NCBI RefSeq assembly: GCF_016863635.1
Contig: NZ_BOPG01000082.1
Coordinates: 1 to 64,000, forward strand
Origin: Virgisporangium aurantiacum
GTDB lineage: Bacteria; Actinomycetota; Actinomycetes; Mycobacteriales; Micromonosporaceae
DNA: 64,000 nucleotides
Direction: 5' to 3'
A program made the position numbers and the translations under genes. Of the stretch, positions 1 through 7,283 are shown piece after piece (the first letter of the stretch is position 1; every line of letters starts with the position of its first letter). Below the pieces are notes generated by a model. It was not told the origin of the DNA. It did not search any database and saw only the letters and a program-made list of their open reading frames with translations.

Positions 1-248
1 TCGATCGTCTCGAGCACCGACCAGGCCGCGTCGAAGGTCGGCATCGGACGCAGCGCCATCGGCTGTTTCTGCAGTTCGACCCGCAACTGAATGAGCATCA
101 GCAGGCGCCGGCTGCGTTCGCCGGCAAGGAGAAGCCGGATCGACTCAGCGTCTCCCTCGCCGCGCGCCAGGCTCCGGAACTGCGTCTGGGAAAGTACGTG
201 GTTCCGGGCGCCCGCTGCGGATGGCCCGGAAGCCGCGCGCTCGGCCAT
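1..248 (-). CDS. HEXXH-motif putative peptide-modification protein, N-terminal part (cut by left window edge)
   Basis: This frame begins at ATG 248 and stays open to the window edge, giving the first 82 residues. After a short variable leader it reads HVLSQTQFRSLARGEGDAES, then IRLLLAGERSRRRLLMLIQL. This 'H-x-L-s-...F-x-x-L-A-x-G-x-G-D' opening followed by a leucine-rich helix is how proteins annotated as HEXXH motif domain proteins, found beside FxSxx-COOH peptide genes in actinobacteria, usually begin. The HEXXH motif itself would lie outside the window, so the call rests on N-terminal resemblance and context. The gene starts 8 nt after the stop of the small peptide gene upstream, so the two probably share a transcript. 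Confidence 0.5.
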   Translation of the reverse strand, partial: MAERAASGPSAAGARNHVLSQTQFRSLARGEGDAESIRLLLAGERSRRLLMLIQLRVELQKQPMALRPMPTFDAAWSVLETI

Positions 249-256
249 CTCGCCGG

Positions 257-433
257 TCAGTCGGCGCGTCCGGGCGGACCCGTTCCGATGTTCTTCCGTG
301 GCCGGTCTACCTGGGCCATCACGGCCAACAGGGATGGGCCGAGAACATCGAGGTCGTAGTCGACGAGAGCCGCGATCGGGACATTCGCCAGATCGATCAG
401 CACCGTCTCGACGCCTGAATCGGGAATCTCCAC
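257..433 (-). CDS. 58-aa FxSxx-precursor-like peptide
   Basis: I chose the GTG at 433 because AAGGAGGAG (442-450) lies 8 nt upstream; the longer ATG form at 493 would have this Shine-Dalgarno inside the gene. The peptide reads EIPDSGVETVLIDLANVPIA and continues with LDVLGPSLLAVMAQVDRP. FxSxx-COOH precursors typically have a D-L-x-x-V-P-L-x-x-L segment, then V-L-x-x-x-L-x-x-V, then R-P, and then a C-terminal F-x-S-x-x. The first elements are present, but this one ends in GTGPPGRAD with no FxSxx tail. It lies directly upstream of a HEXXH-type gene. It is probably a divergent RiPP precursor or a protein of that fold; the missing core motif limits confidence. Confidence 0.5.
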   Translation of the reverse strand: MEIPDSGVETVLIDLANVPIAALVDYDLDVLGPSLLAVMAQVDRPRKNIGTGPPGRAD

Positions 434-603
434 GATGCCGGCTCCTCCTTGTGGGTGGTGTGCCGGGCCACGTTGCCCAGTGAAAGGTGTCATTGGTCTG
501 GACTCAATTTACATGCATCAGTCTCACAAGCACATCCCTGAAAATCCGGCCCGGACTCGGACAGTCATCATGGGAGTGGCTCGGCTGAGAAACGGGTGGG
601 AAG
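434..603. promoter_or_regulatory. Divergent intergenic region between peptide operon and nucleosidase-EAD2 gene
   Basis: About 170 bases separate the minus-strand peptide operon from the plus-strand nucleosidase gene. The stretch is less GC-rich than its surroundings around 500-560, as expected of a promoter region serving both sides. Apart from the Shine-Dalgarno of the peptide gene at 442-450 I could not assign a convincing -35/-10 pair. Confidence 0.4.
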
Positions 604-1881
604 ATGACACGAGATGACCGCGATCTTGAACGGCGGTTCCCCGGTGCGGATCGGGAGCTGGTCTACCGGGAGCTCGAACTTGATCGGATCCTTACCAGGG
701 TTCAGGTCGGCAGGTCGCGCGACGGAGCGACCGATGAGCCGTCCGGAATAGCGATTGGCCTGGTTACGGCGTTGCCGGTGGAGTCAGCGGCGATTCGCGT
801 CATGGCCGACGACGTTCGGCCGGTGTCGGTTCCGGGCGACCCCACCTTGTATTTTCTTGCTGAAATGCCAAGCCGTGACGGTGGGCGTCATACCGTTGTG
901 ATCGCGAGCCAGGTTCAGGACGGCAACCGCGGAGCGGCAGCTATTTGTGCAGGTCTTGCCCGCAGTTTTCCGAGTCTTCGGCACATTGTCCTGTGCGGCA
1001 TTGCTGGTGGTTTCCCGCAGAATGGGCTTCGGCTGGGTGACATCGTGTCGGCGAGTGACGGAATCGTCGACTACGACCACGTCCGGTCGCTGCCCGGCGG
1101 GGATCAACTTCGTCGGCCGGTCGAAGGCATGTCGAAGGTGCTGCTCGCCGCCGACCGGGAGCTCCTCGCCCAGGAGGCGCTCGGGTCGCGTCCGTGGCTC
1201 GCCCACCTTGCCGAGCGGAGGGTGCCGCCGCTGTTCGCGCGTCCCCTCGCAGTTAACGACCCGCGGCGAACCGATCGTCCCGACGGACCGATCGTGCATC
1301 GGGGTTCGATCGGCAGCGCCGATCGGCTGGTTCGGAGCGCCCGGGTCCGCGACCAGTTGGCCACGCGGTTCGGGGTGATGGCGGCGGAGATGGAGGGCTC
1401 GGGCGTCGCGGTCGGTGCGGACCTGCACGGGGTGCAGTGGTACGTGGTCCGCGGGATATCGGACTACTGCGACGAGTCCAAGAACGACCGGTGGCAGCCG
1501 TACGCCGCCCTGGCCGCGGCGTCCTATGTTCGGGCGCTGCTGGCGGAGGTCTCCGCCGGGCTCCCGGCCAGCAGGGCCGGTACGCAGCCCCGCGAGTCCG
1601 GCCTGAACGCGATCGTCGACGTGCTCCTGTCGTTGCCCGTCATCGAGGAGGAGCACCAGCGCCAGACCCTCATCCGCCAGCTCCCGTCGCGCATCAGGAC
1701 CCAGATCCCGTCGCACCAGGTCCCCCGCCTGCACGTCATCACGCTGATCCAGACCTGCGAACGCTTTCCCGACGGCGCCGACCAGCTCATGCGCGCCCTG
1801 GAAACCACAATGGGCGGCGACGCGCCCGAACTCGACCGGGTCCGGTCGGTCATCGGGCAACACTGGCGGTTCTCGAACTAA
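604..1881 (+). CDS. Nucleoside phosphorylase/nucleosidase-fold protein with C-terminal effector-associated domain (EAD2)
   Basis: A 425-aa protein in two parts. Residues about 45-310 are a PNP_UDP_1/MTA-SAH-nucleosidase-type domain: IGLVTALPVESAAI at the first strand, HIVLCGIAGGFP around 130, AAEMEGSGVAVG around 265 (the family's E-M-E-G substrate motif) and VVRGISDYCD around 285. After a short linker, residues about 335-425 (NAIVDVLLSLPVIEEEHQRQ, then IRTQIPS, VITLIQTCERFPDGADQL) match the EAD2 effector-associated domain described in NTP-dependent conflict systems. Such proteins are thought to act as nucleotide- or base-cleaving effectors recruited by a matching EAD partner; that role here is inference. 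It is divergent from the peptide/HEXXH operon. Its stop overlaps the convergent SDR stop by 4 nt. Confidence 0.75.
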   Translation: MTRDDRDLERRFPGADRELVYRELELDRILTRVQVGRSRDGATDEPSGIAIGLVTALPVESAAIRVMADDVRPVSVPGDPTLYFLAEMPSRDGGRHTVVIASQVQDGNRGAAAICAGLARSFPSLRHIVLCGIAGGFPQNGLRLGDIVSASDGIVDYDHVRSLPGGDQLRRPVEGMSKVLLAADRELLAQEALGSRPWLAHLAERRVPPLFARPLAVNDPRRTDRPDGPIVHRGSIGSADRLVRSARVRDQLATRFGVMAAEMEGSGVAVGADLHGVQWYVVRGISDYCDESKNDRWQPYAALAAASYVRALLAEVSAGLPASRAGTQPRESGLNAIVDVLLSLPVIEEEHQRQTLIRQLPSRIRTQIPSHQVPRLHVITLIQTCERFPDGADQLMRALETTMGGDAPELDRVRSVIGQHWRFSN

Positions 1882-2594
1882 GTTCGTTCCGGACCGCGGG
1901 GAATCTCCACCTTCGCCTCGCCCGTGCGCAGGGCGCGCACGATCGCCCGGGCCACGTACTCCGCGCTGTGCGACACCGTTCCCGGCCGGAGACGGCTGCG
2001 GTCGGCGTTGCGGCCGCCGTTGAACTCGGTCGCGGTCAGCGAGGGAATCACCAGCGACACGACGATGCCGTCGGCCGCGAGTTCCTTGCGGGACACCGCG
2101 GTCAGCGTGTTCACGGCGGCCTTCGTCGCGGCATAGGCGCCGATGCCCGGCGGATCGCGGCGCACCGTGCCGGAACTGACGTTGATGATGCGGCCGCCGC
2201 CCTGTTGGCGCATTGCCGGCAGCACGGCCTGCGTCATCGTCAGCACGCTGACCACGTTGAGGTCGAGCACGCGCAGGAACTCGTCGGGATCCACCGCGTC
2301 GAGGCTCCGGTGCAGGCTGCCGCCGGCGTTGTTCACCAGCGCGTCGATGCGGCCGTGCCGGTCGAGCGTCGCGTCGACCAGTGTCTTGATCTGGGCGCGG
2401 TCGGTGACGTCGGTTTCGACCGCGAGGGCGCCGCCGAGTTCGGCGCTGAGGTCGCGCAACCGGTCCGCCCGTCGCGCGGCCAAAATGGGACGGGCACCGG
2501 CCAGGTGGAGCAGGCGGGCGGTGGCCGCCCCGATCCCGGACGAAGCCCCGGTGACGATGACCGCCTTGTCGACAACATCGAAGTACACGAGCAC
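1878..2594 (-). CDS. SDR family NAD(P)-dependent oxidoreductase
   Basis: A 238-aa classical short-chain dehydrogenase/reductase starting at a GTG. The cofactor motif TGASSGIG lies near residue 16, the structural NNAGG motif near 88, the catalytic Ser in INVSSGTVRR near 138, and the active-site Y-x-x-x-K as YAATKAAVN near 153. The length is normal for the family. The substrate cannot be told from sequence. It follows the APH-type gene (3 nt gap on the same strand) and so may be the last gene of the minus-strand cluster that starts near 4.7 kb. Confidence 0.85.
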   Translation of the reverse strand: MLVYFDVVDKAVIVTGASSGIGAATARLLHLAGARPILAARRADRLRDLSAELGGALAVETDVTDRAQIKTLVDATLDRHGRIDALVNNAGGSLHRSLDAVDPDEFLRVLDLNVVSVLTMTQAVLPAMRQQGGGRIINVSSGTVRRDPPGIGAYAATKAAVNTLTAVSRKELAADGIVVSLVIPSLTATEFNGGRNADRSRLRPGTVSHSAEYVARAIVRALRTGEAKVEIPRGPERT

Positions 2595-2597
2595 ACC

Positions 2598-3344
2598 CTA
2601 GACGGCGCCCCGGGTGTGCAGTTCGGCCAGGCGCCGGGCCGCGTACTCCGGTTCCGGCACCCAACAGGTGGCCGCTTCCCAGGCAATCCCCGCGGTGACG
2701 AGCACAGAGCGCCCGACCGGCACCGGAACCTCGACATCTTCCGGAACGAACGCGAAGTCGAACCACGGCACGTCGACCCGCGACTCGTCCCAGTCGAGCA
2801 GGGTCATCCGCGACCCGTCCACGAGAATGTTGCCCGCTCCCACGTCACCGTGGACGACACACTCCCGGTCGGCAGCCAGCGGCCGCCATGCCGCGCGGAC
2901 CGCCCGTACGCCGTCGGGCGGCATCGTGTCGAGTCGGACGTCGCCGCCGCGGTCCGCCGTGAGCAGTTCCCGGCTCGACGCGAAACCCGGTCGTTGCGGC
3001 CATCCGACGGTGAGTTCGTGAAGGGTCTCCAGGGTTTCGACGACGCGACGCCAGTCGTCGACGTCGCGGGGTGGCCGGCCCGCGACGAAGTCTGTCACCA
3101 TGACGCCGTCGACCTGGCGCCGCCCGTCGTCGCTGGGCACCGGGACGGGTACCGGGAAGCCGGCCGCCGCCAGGTGGTCGAGGAGGTCGAGTTCCCAGCG
3201 CAGCGCGTCGGGTGCGCGGGTGGACGTGCGGACGACGAGCCGCCGCCCGCCGCGCCGGGCGAGGAAGACGCGGTTGCGCGCCCCGCCCGGGAGCGGCTCC
3301 ACCAGGTCGACGCCGTGCCAGGGAGTCACCGACGGGAGGGTCAT
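2598..3344 (-). CDS. Aminoglycoside phosphotransferase (APH) family kinase
   Basis: A 248-aa APH/choline-kinase fold protein. The catalytic loop reads CVVHGDVGAGNILVDG (HGD followed by N), and the metal-binding DWD follows in MTLLDWDESR, so the active site looks intact. The N-lobe has LPGGARNRVFLARR and VVRTSTR, with the likely lysine position replaced by Arg. The ATG at 3344 overlaps the TGA of the upstream methyltransferase as ATGA, indicating translational coupling. The substrate is unknown; APH folds act on antibiotics, fructosamines, homoserine and others. No resistance claim can be made from sequence alone. Confidence 0.8.
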   Translation of the reverse strand: MTLPSVTPWHGVDLVEPLPGGARNRVFLARRGGRRLVVRTSTRAPDALRWELDLLDHLAAAGFPVPVPVPSDDGRRQVDGVMVTDFVAGRPPRDVDDWRRVVETLETLHELTVGWPQRPGFASSRELLTADRGGDVRLDTMPPDGVRAVRAAWRPLAADRECVVHGDVGAGNILVDGSRMTLLDWDESRVDVPWFDFAFVPEDVEVPVPVGRSVLVTAGIAWEAATCWVPEPEYAARRLAELHTRGAV

Positions 3345-4078
3345 CGCGCGGCGCGGGCGACCGTCACGATTTCCGCGCTCGACGGTGTGCACGGGCCGCC
3401 GCGGAAGTCGCCGTAGCGTTCGGCAACCGTGAAGCCGGCTTCCGTCAGGTAGGCGTCGAGGTCGGCTTCGGTGATGAAGCGTAGGTCGGCGTGGTCGACG
3501 CGGAGCGGTACGCCGTCGCGGGTGGCGGTGGTTTCGGCGACGGTGACGACGCCGTCGGCCCTTTCCCGGACGTCGTAGACCATGCGTAGGTCGCGGCCGT
3601 CGGGGTCGACGACGTCCCACGGGTTGTCGGGGGTCCACGACTCCCACTCGCGGGCCAGCCGGTTGCGGGTCTCGAACGCGAACGTACCGCCGTCGACGAG
3701 TGCCGCCCGGATCGCGGCCAGCGACGCGCGCAGGTCGGCGTCGGTGGCCAGGCACTGGAACGCGTGGCTCGCCATCAGCGCATGCGCGAACTCGCCCCGG
3801 AACGTGAGGTCGGCGGCACCGGCGAGCACCCACTCGACGTCCACAATGGACTTTGCCCGGGCCCGGCCCAGCATTCCCTCATCCGGGTCGACCCCGCACA
3901 GCCGGCCGGAATGGCCGTTGTCGCGGGCGCGGGCGAGCAGGGTGCCGGTGCCGCACCCGACGTCGAGGACGCTCGGCGCCGCCATCATGTGACGCAGGTG
4001 GAAGTCGTCGCTGGCGCCCCACGGGTTCAGCACGTCGTAGAGGGCGGCCGCATCGCCGTCTGAATAGGCGCGCATCAT
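3341..4078 (-). CDS. Class I SAM-dependent methyltransferase
   Basis: About 245 aa. SAM motif I is clear at VLDVGCGTGTLLARAR (residues about 36-51), followed by the acidic GVDPDEGML of motif II and later ALVDGGTFAFETRN in the motif IV-VI region. The ATG-ATG pair at 4078/4075 overlaps the TGA of the upstream YciO-type gene, which sets the start; longer open-frame extensions upstream are antisense-like Arg-rich sequence and were not used. The 3' end overlaps the APH-type kinase start by 4 nt, so three genes are translationally coupled. The substrate is unknown. Confidence 0.85.
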   Translation of the reverse strand: MMRAYSDGDAAALYDVLNPWGASDDFHLRHMMAAPSVLDVGCGTGTLLARARDNGHSGRLCGVDPDEGMLGRARAKSIVDVEWVLAGAADLTFRGEFAHALMASHAFQCLATDADLRASLAAIRAALVDGGTFAFETRNRLAREWESWTPDNPWDVVDPDGRDLRMVYDVRERADGVVTVAETTATRDGVPLRVDHADLRFITEADLDAYLTEAGFTVAERYGDFRGGPCTPSSAEIVTVARAAR

Positions 4079-4695
4079 TCGAATCTTGCCGGATCGCCGG
4101 CGCCGTAGCGAAGGATTTCCGGTTCGCCGTCGGAATAGTCGATGACGGTGGTCGGCTCGGTGCCGCACTCGCCCGAGTCGACCACCGCGTCGAGTTGGTT
4201 GTCGAGCGCCTCCTTGATTTCCCAGCCCTGGGTGAGCGGCTCGGGTTCGTTCGGAAGCAGGAGGGTGCTCGACAGCAACGGCTCGCCCAGTTCGCCGAGG
4301 ATCGCCTGTGCCACCACGTGATCGGGGATGCGCACGCCGACCGTCTTCTTGCGCGGATGCATCAGGCGCCGCGGCACCTCCTTCGTGGCCGGCAGGATGA
4401 ACGTGTAGCTACCCGGAGTGGCGGCCTTGATCGCGCGGAACGACGCGTTGTTGATGTGTACGAACTGGCCGAGTTGCGCGAAGTCTCGGCACACCAACGT
4501 GAAGTGGTGACCGGCGTCGAGCTTGCGGATCTCCCGGATCCGGTCGATCGCGGCACGGTTGCCCAGCCGGCACCCGAACGCGAAGCAGGAGTCGGTGGGG
4601 TACGCGATCAGTCCATCACTTTGAATGATCTCCACGATCTGGGCGATCGCCCGCCGTTGCGGGTTCGCCGGATGCACGTCGAAGTACTTCGCCAC
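4075..4695 (-). CDS. L-threonylcarbamoyladenylate synthase family protein (TsaC/Sua5/YciO type)
   Basis: A 206-aa YrdC-domain protein. The fold begins IIQSDGLIAYPTDSCFAFGC, followed by KLDAGHHFTLVCRDFAQLGQ and TPGSYTFILPATKEVPRRLM, then KKTVGVRIPDHVVAQAIL. The 'RRLMHPRKKTVGVRIPD' block is typical of the YciO branch rather than canonical TsaC. Canonical TsaC makes threonylcarbamoyl-AMP for the t6A37 tRNA modification; the role of YciO proteins is less settled. It starts at GTG 4695 and is followed by the overlapping methyltransferase. Confidence 0.85.
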   Translation of the reverse strand: MAKYFDVHPANPQRRAIAQIVEIIQSDGLIAYPTDSCFAFGCRLGNRAAIDRIREIRKLDAGHHFTLVCRDFAQLGQFVHINNASFRAIKAATPGSYTFILPATKEVPRRLMHPRKKTVGVRIPDHVVAQAILGELGEPLLSSTLLLPNEPEPLTQGWEIKEALDNQLDAVVDSGECGTEPTTVIDYSDGEPEILRYGAGDPARFE

Positions 4696-4731
4696 CTTGG
4701 CAGCGTAGATCTCCCGCGGGACGCCGGGGGT

Positions 4732-4929
4732 TCAGCCGCCCTGACCGCAGGACGACTGCCACCGGTTGGCGTACTCGCTGCCGCCCGGCCGGTCGAGAAA
4801 ACCGGTGCCCGGCCACAGCCAACCCCAGCGACGCCGGCGCGGCAGATCGGGCGGCGCACAGGTGCAGATGTCGTGTGAGGACCCCCTGTCATTGATGGTG
4901 ACCGCGGCGGCGGCAACGTCCGATCGCAT
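4732..4929 (-). CDS. Small Cys/Trp-containing protein, candidate SOS-controlled leaderless gene
   Basis: A 65-aa protein of unknown family. It begins MRSDVAAAAVTIND, has CTC at about 22-24, a basic-aromatic stretch RRRRWGWLWPG and a final CGQGG. The short length makes the call uncertain. Support comes from upstream: a -10-like TACGAT (4936-4941, minus strand) sits 6 nt before the ATG, as in leaderless actinobacterial genes, and a LexA-type box overlaps it. It lies 36 nt upstream of the YciO-type gene in the same direction, so transcripts could continue into that cluster. Confidence 0.45.
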   Translation of the reverse strand: MRSDVAAAAVTINDRGSSHDICTCAPPDLPRRRRWGWLWPGTGFLDRPGGSEYANRWQSSCGQGG

Positions 4930-4935
4930 GTTCTA

Positions 4936-4952
4936 ATCGTACAAGTGTTCGA
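4936..4952 (-). promoter_or_regulatory. LexA/SOS-like box overlapping a -10 element
   Basis: On the plus strand 4937-4952 reads TCGTACAAGTGTTCGA, one base away from the actinobacterial SOS consensus TCGAAC-N4-GTTCGA. On the minus strand it overlaps the -10-like TACGAT (4936-4941), which stands 6 nt before the ATG at 4929. LexA bound here would cover the promoter of the small gene. A perfect GTGTTCGAACAC palindrome (4945-4956) overlaps the site and could be an alternative explanation. Confidence 0.5.
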
Positions 4953-5004
4953 ACACGTAACGGTAACATTGGGGATGAATCACCCAACGGAGTGCCCGCG
5001 GAAC

Positions 5005-5586
5005 TCAGCGTTGCGAGGCTTCTCGCGCCGTCGACTCCAGGCGGTCGTAGTAGGCCTGCCACCAGGTCGCGTCCACGTCGGGGAGGTTGGAGTTCTGGCT
5101 GTTGATCCCCGCGGCGCCGTCGATCAGTTCACGCACGAGGTCGGCGTGGCCGCAGTGCCGGTTCGTCTCCGCGATCATGTGCACGAGAATCAACTGCAAG
5201 GTGACGCGGCTGCGCTCGCCGGGCCACCACGGCACGCGCCCCGGCGCGTCCAGGGGCAGCTCCTCGATGGTGGCGTCGGAGTGCGCCCACACCCGGCGAT
5301 AGAGGTCGACGATGTCGGCGCGGGACTCGTCGGCGGTCGCCCACATGTCGGCGTTCGTCTCGGCGTCTTCCTCGGTCCAGGGCAACGGCTCCGGGAACGG
5401 CCGGTCGAACACGTCGCCGAAGTACCCCGCCTCGGTGCCGGCCGTGTGCTTGACCAGGCCGAGCAGGTTCGTGCCGGTGGGCACCAGCGGCCGGCGGATG
5501 TCGTACTCGGAGAGCCCGTCGAGCTTCCACACCAGCGCCTCGCGCGCGCGTCGCAGGTAGTGCCTGAGCTCGTCCTTGAATTCCAT
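5005..5586 (-). CDS. DinB family protein (DUF664-like four-helix metalloenzyme fold)
   Basis: About 193 aa from ATG 5586 (a GTG two codons upstream is possible). The sequence has the helical DinB/DUF664 layout: LRHYLRRAREALVWKLDGLS at the first helix, LLGLVKHTAGTEAGYFGDVF with the first metal-ligand His, and LQLILVHMIAETNRHCGHAD with the H-x-x-x-E-x-x-x-H-x-x-H pattern that binds metal in this family. Members include thiol transferases and many proteins of unknown function. It is not a DNA polymerase despite the name. It ends about 50 nt before the LexA-like box, but on the far side of that promoter. Confidence 0.85.
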   Translation of the reverse strand: MEFKDELRHYLRRAREALVWKLDGLSEYDIRRPLVPTGTNLLGLVKHTAGTEAGYFGDVFDRPFPEPLPWTEEDAETNADMWATADESRADIVDLYRRVWAHSDATIEELPLDAPGRVPWWPGERSRVTLQLILVHMIAETNRHCGHADLVRELIDGAAGINSQNSNLPDVDATWWQAYYDRLESTAREASQR

Positions 5587-5608
5587 CGGCACAGCCTAGA
5601 ACCGCGCC

Positions 5609-6106
5609 TCAGAGGTCGCGCACGAGAATTGTGAACGTCTCTTCCTGGTGCCGGTTGACCCGCCCGCTGCCCAGGTCGGCGTCGGCCCGACCGGTGACCA
5701 GCCCGTGGTCCCACTCGCGGAAACCCAGCCGGTCGTACAGGCGGCGGACGCCGTTGTGCGGGTCGACGCCGAGCGCCACCTGCTTGTGGCCGGCTTCCCG
5801 CAGCAACCGGGCCGCCTCCTCGACGATCGCCGTGCCGACGCCCTGCCGCCGGTGCGGCTTGCCGACGAACAACCGGTTGAGGATCGGCACGCCCGGCAGC
5901 CACCGCTGCAGTTCGGCCTCGTGCGCCGGCCCCAGCCAGAGGTAGACGAAGCCCACCGCGAGGGCGCCTCGCGAGGCCGCGAGCAGGAGACCGTGACCCT
6001 GCCGGGTGAACTCCATCCGTTTGTCGAGGAACGAGCGATGGCCAAGGGCGGCGGTCAACCGGGGAAGGTCCCCCTCGTCAGCGGGTTCGATGGCGAGGTC
6101 GAGCAT
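5609..6106 (-). CDS. GNAT family N-acetyltransferase
   Basis: A 165-aa protein with the acetyl-CoA pyrophosphate-binding loop RRQGVGTAIVEEA (R/Q-x-x-G-x-G/A) near residue 91 and the typical C-terminal NGVRRLYDRLGFREWDHG near 120-137. The preceding strand NRLFVGKPH is as expected. The acceptor substrate is not predictable. It lies 22 nt upstream of the DinB gene in the same direction. Confidence 0.85.
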   Translation of the reverse strand: MLDLAIEPADEGDLPRLTAALGHRSFLDKRMEFTRQGHGLLLAASRGALAVGFVYLWLGPAHEAELQRWLPGVPILNRLFVGKPHRRQGVGTAIVEEAARLLREAGHKQVALGVDPHNGVRRLYDRLGFREWDHGLVTGRADADLGSGRVNRHQEETFTILVRDL

Positions 6107-6152
6107 CCCTCAACACTCGGGCATGGTCGTCCAATCGACAAATTCCCATGGG

Positions 6153-7283
6153 TCAAACAGCGGCGAAGGCGCACGATTCGTCAAGACTGGTGGCAACACA
6201 GGCCGACTCGGGGATTTCGATCCGCTTCAGCGCGACGTTCAGGCTCAGCTGGGTGGGGAACCGCCCGACGAACGCCGTCCACTCCCGCCGGTCGCGCTGC
6301 CAGGCCTGGATGAAGTCGACACACAACTCGGGCGTGATCAGCGCGAGCCGCTCGCGGGCCGCGTTCAGCGACGCGAGCACCGGGCCCCGACGTTCGATCG
6401 GACGACCCATCGCCATCATCGTGATGCGGTCGATCAGCCCCCGCCGTCGCTTGAGGAAATCCTGCCAGTGCGCCAGGTTGGCGTTGGCGATGCGGCCGCC
6501 GTTGTCGAGGTTCCAGAACAGACCCTCGGCCAGGCAGTCGCCGAACTCCTCGTACGTGGCCCGCTGGGGCGACGCGAACGGGTCGTACGGCTGCTGGACC
6601 ATCGAACCGGACCGCCCGACGGTCGACAGCCGGTGCGGGCCGAGCAGGTAGAACCAGTCCTCGTTGTAGATCTTCGGGAAGAACGAGAACGAGCGGTGCG
6701 GCGCCACCAGGATGCCCCCGCCGCCGATGAACGTGCCCTGCTCGCCACCGACCGCCCGGAGGGCGTGACACACCACCGAGTTGTCGGGGTAGCCGACGTT
6801 GTGCATGCCGACCACGTCGAAGCGGCCGAGCAACGCGGCGGCGCTCGACAGGCCCGAGTGGTCGCTGACCGCGATGTCGTCGTCGAGGAACACCACCCGC
6901 TGCCAGCCCGCGGTGCGCGCGACCAGCAGGCCCAGGTTGCGCTTGAAGCTGAGATCGGAGACCTGGTGGAAGATCGTGCCGTCGAGCATCCGGGTGGTGC
7001 GGAACGACGGCAACCGGTCGTGGAGACCGTCGACGTCGATCGCGATGACCCCGGGGATCGACGCGGGTGCCCGATCGATGACGTCGGCCGCGCGCGACTC
7101 CCCGCTGCTGAGCACGAGGACCCGGCACTGAAGCTCCGTGGCCAGGGTGAAGATGTGGTCGAGCGCGGCGGCCGGCCGAAACGAGGGCACGATGATCGCG
7201 TCGACCGGCGCCGGCGGCGGCCGGTCGGCGACCGGCGCCAGCAGGTGGGTGTGGCTGCCGTGGTGCAGCTCGGCGATGCTCAT
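6153..7283 (-). CDS. GT-A-like (glycosyltransferase-fold) protein coupled to an XRE regulator
   Basis: A 376-aa protein. Features that suggest a nucleotide-sugar-dependent GT-A fold: an early beta-strand VDAIIVPSFRPAAALDHIF, a conserved FKRNLGLLVARTAGW helix, then WQRVVFLDDDIAVSD at about 130-145, where D-D-D is like a DxD metal/sugar-nucleotide site. Later come GGGGILVAPH and FFPKIYNEDWFYLL, the latter resembling the acceptor-side ED motif. I do not recognise a named family and no substrate is evident. Its ATG overlaps the stop of the XRE-domain gene (ATGA), so the two are made together; the likely job is in a regulator-plus-enzyme pair. Confidence 0.6.
   Translation of the reverse strand: MSIAELHHGSHTHLLAPVADRPPPAPVDAIIVPSFRPAAALDHIFTLATELQCRVLVLSSGESRAADVIDRAPASIPGVIAIDVDGLHDRLPSFRTTRMLDGTIFHQVSDLSFKRNLGLLVARTAGWQRVVFLDDDIAVSDHSGLSSAAALLGRFDVVGMHNVGYPDNSVVCHALRAVGGEQGTFIGGGGILVAPHRSFSFFPKIYNEDWFYLLGPHRLSTVGRSGSMVQQPYDPFASPQRATYEEFGDCLAEGLFWNLDNGGRIANANLAHWQDFLKRRRGLIDRITMMAMGRPIERRGPVLASLNAARERLALITPELCVDFIQAWQRDRREWTAFVGRFPTQLSLNVALKRIEIPESACVATSLDESCAFAAV

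Noticed and set aside
5005-5586. DinB gene as an SOS DNA polymerase because of the nearby LexA-like box
   Set aside because: This DinB family is the DUF664-like metal-binding fold, not DNA polymerase IV, and the box lies downstream of the gene, not at its promoter.
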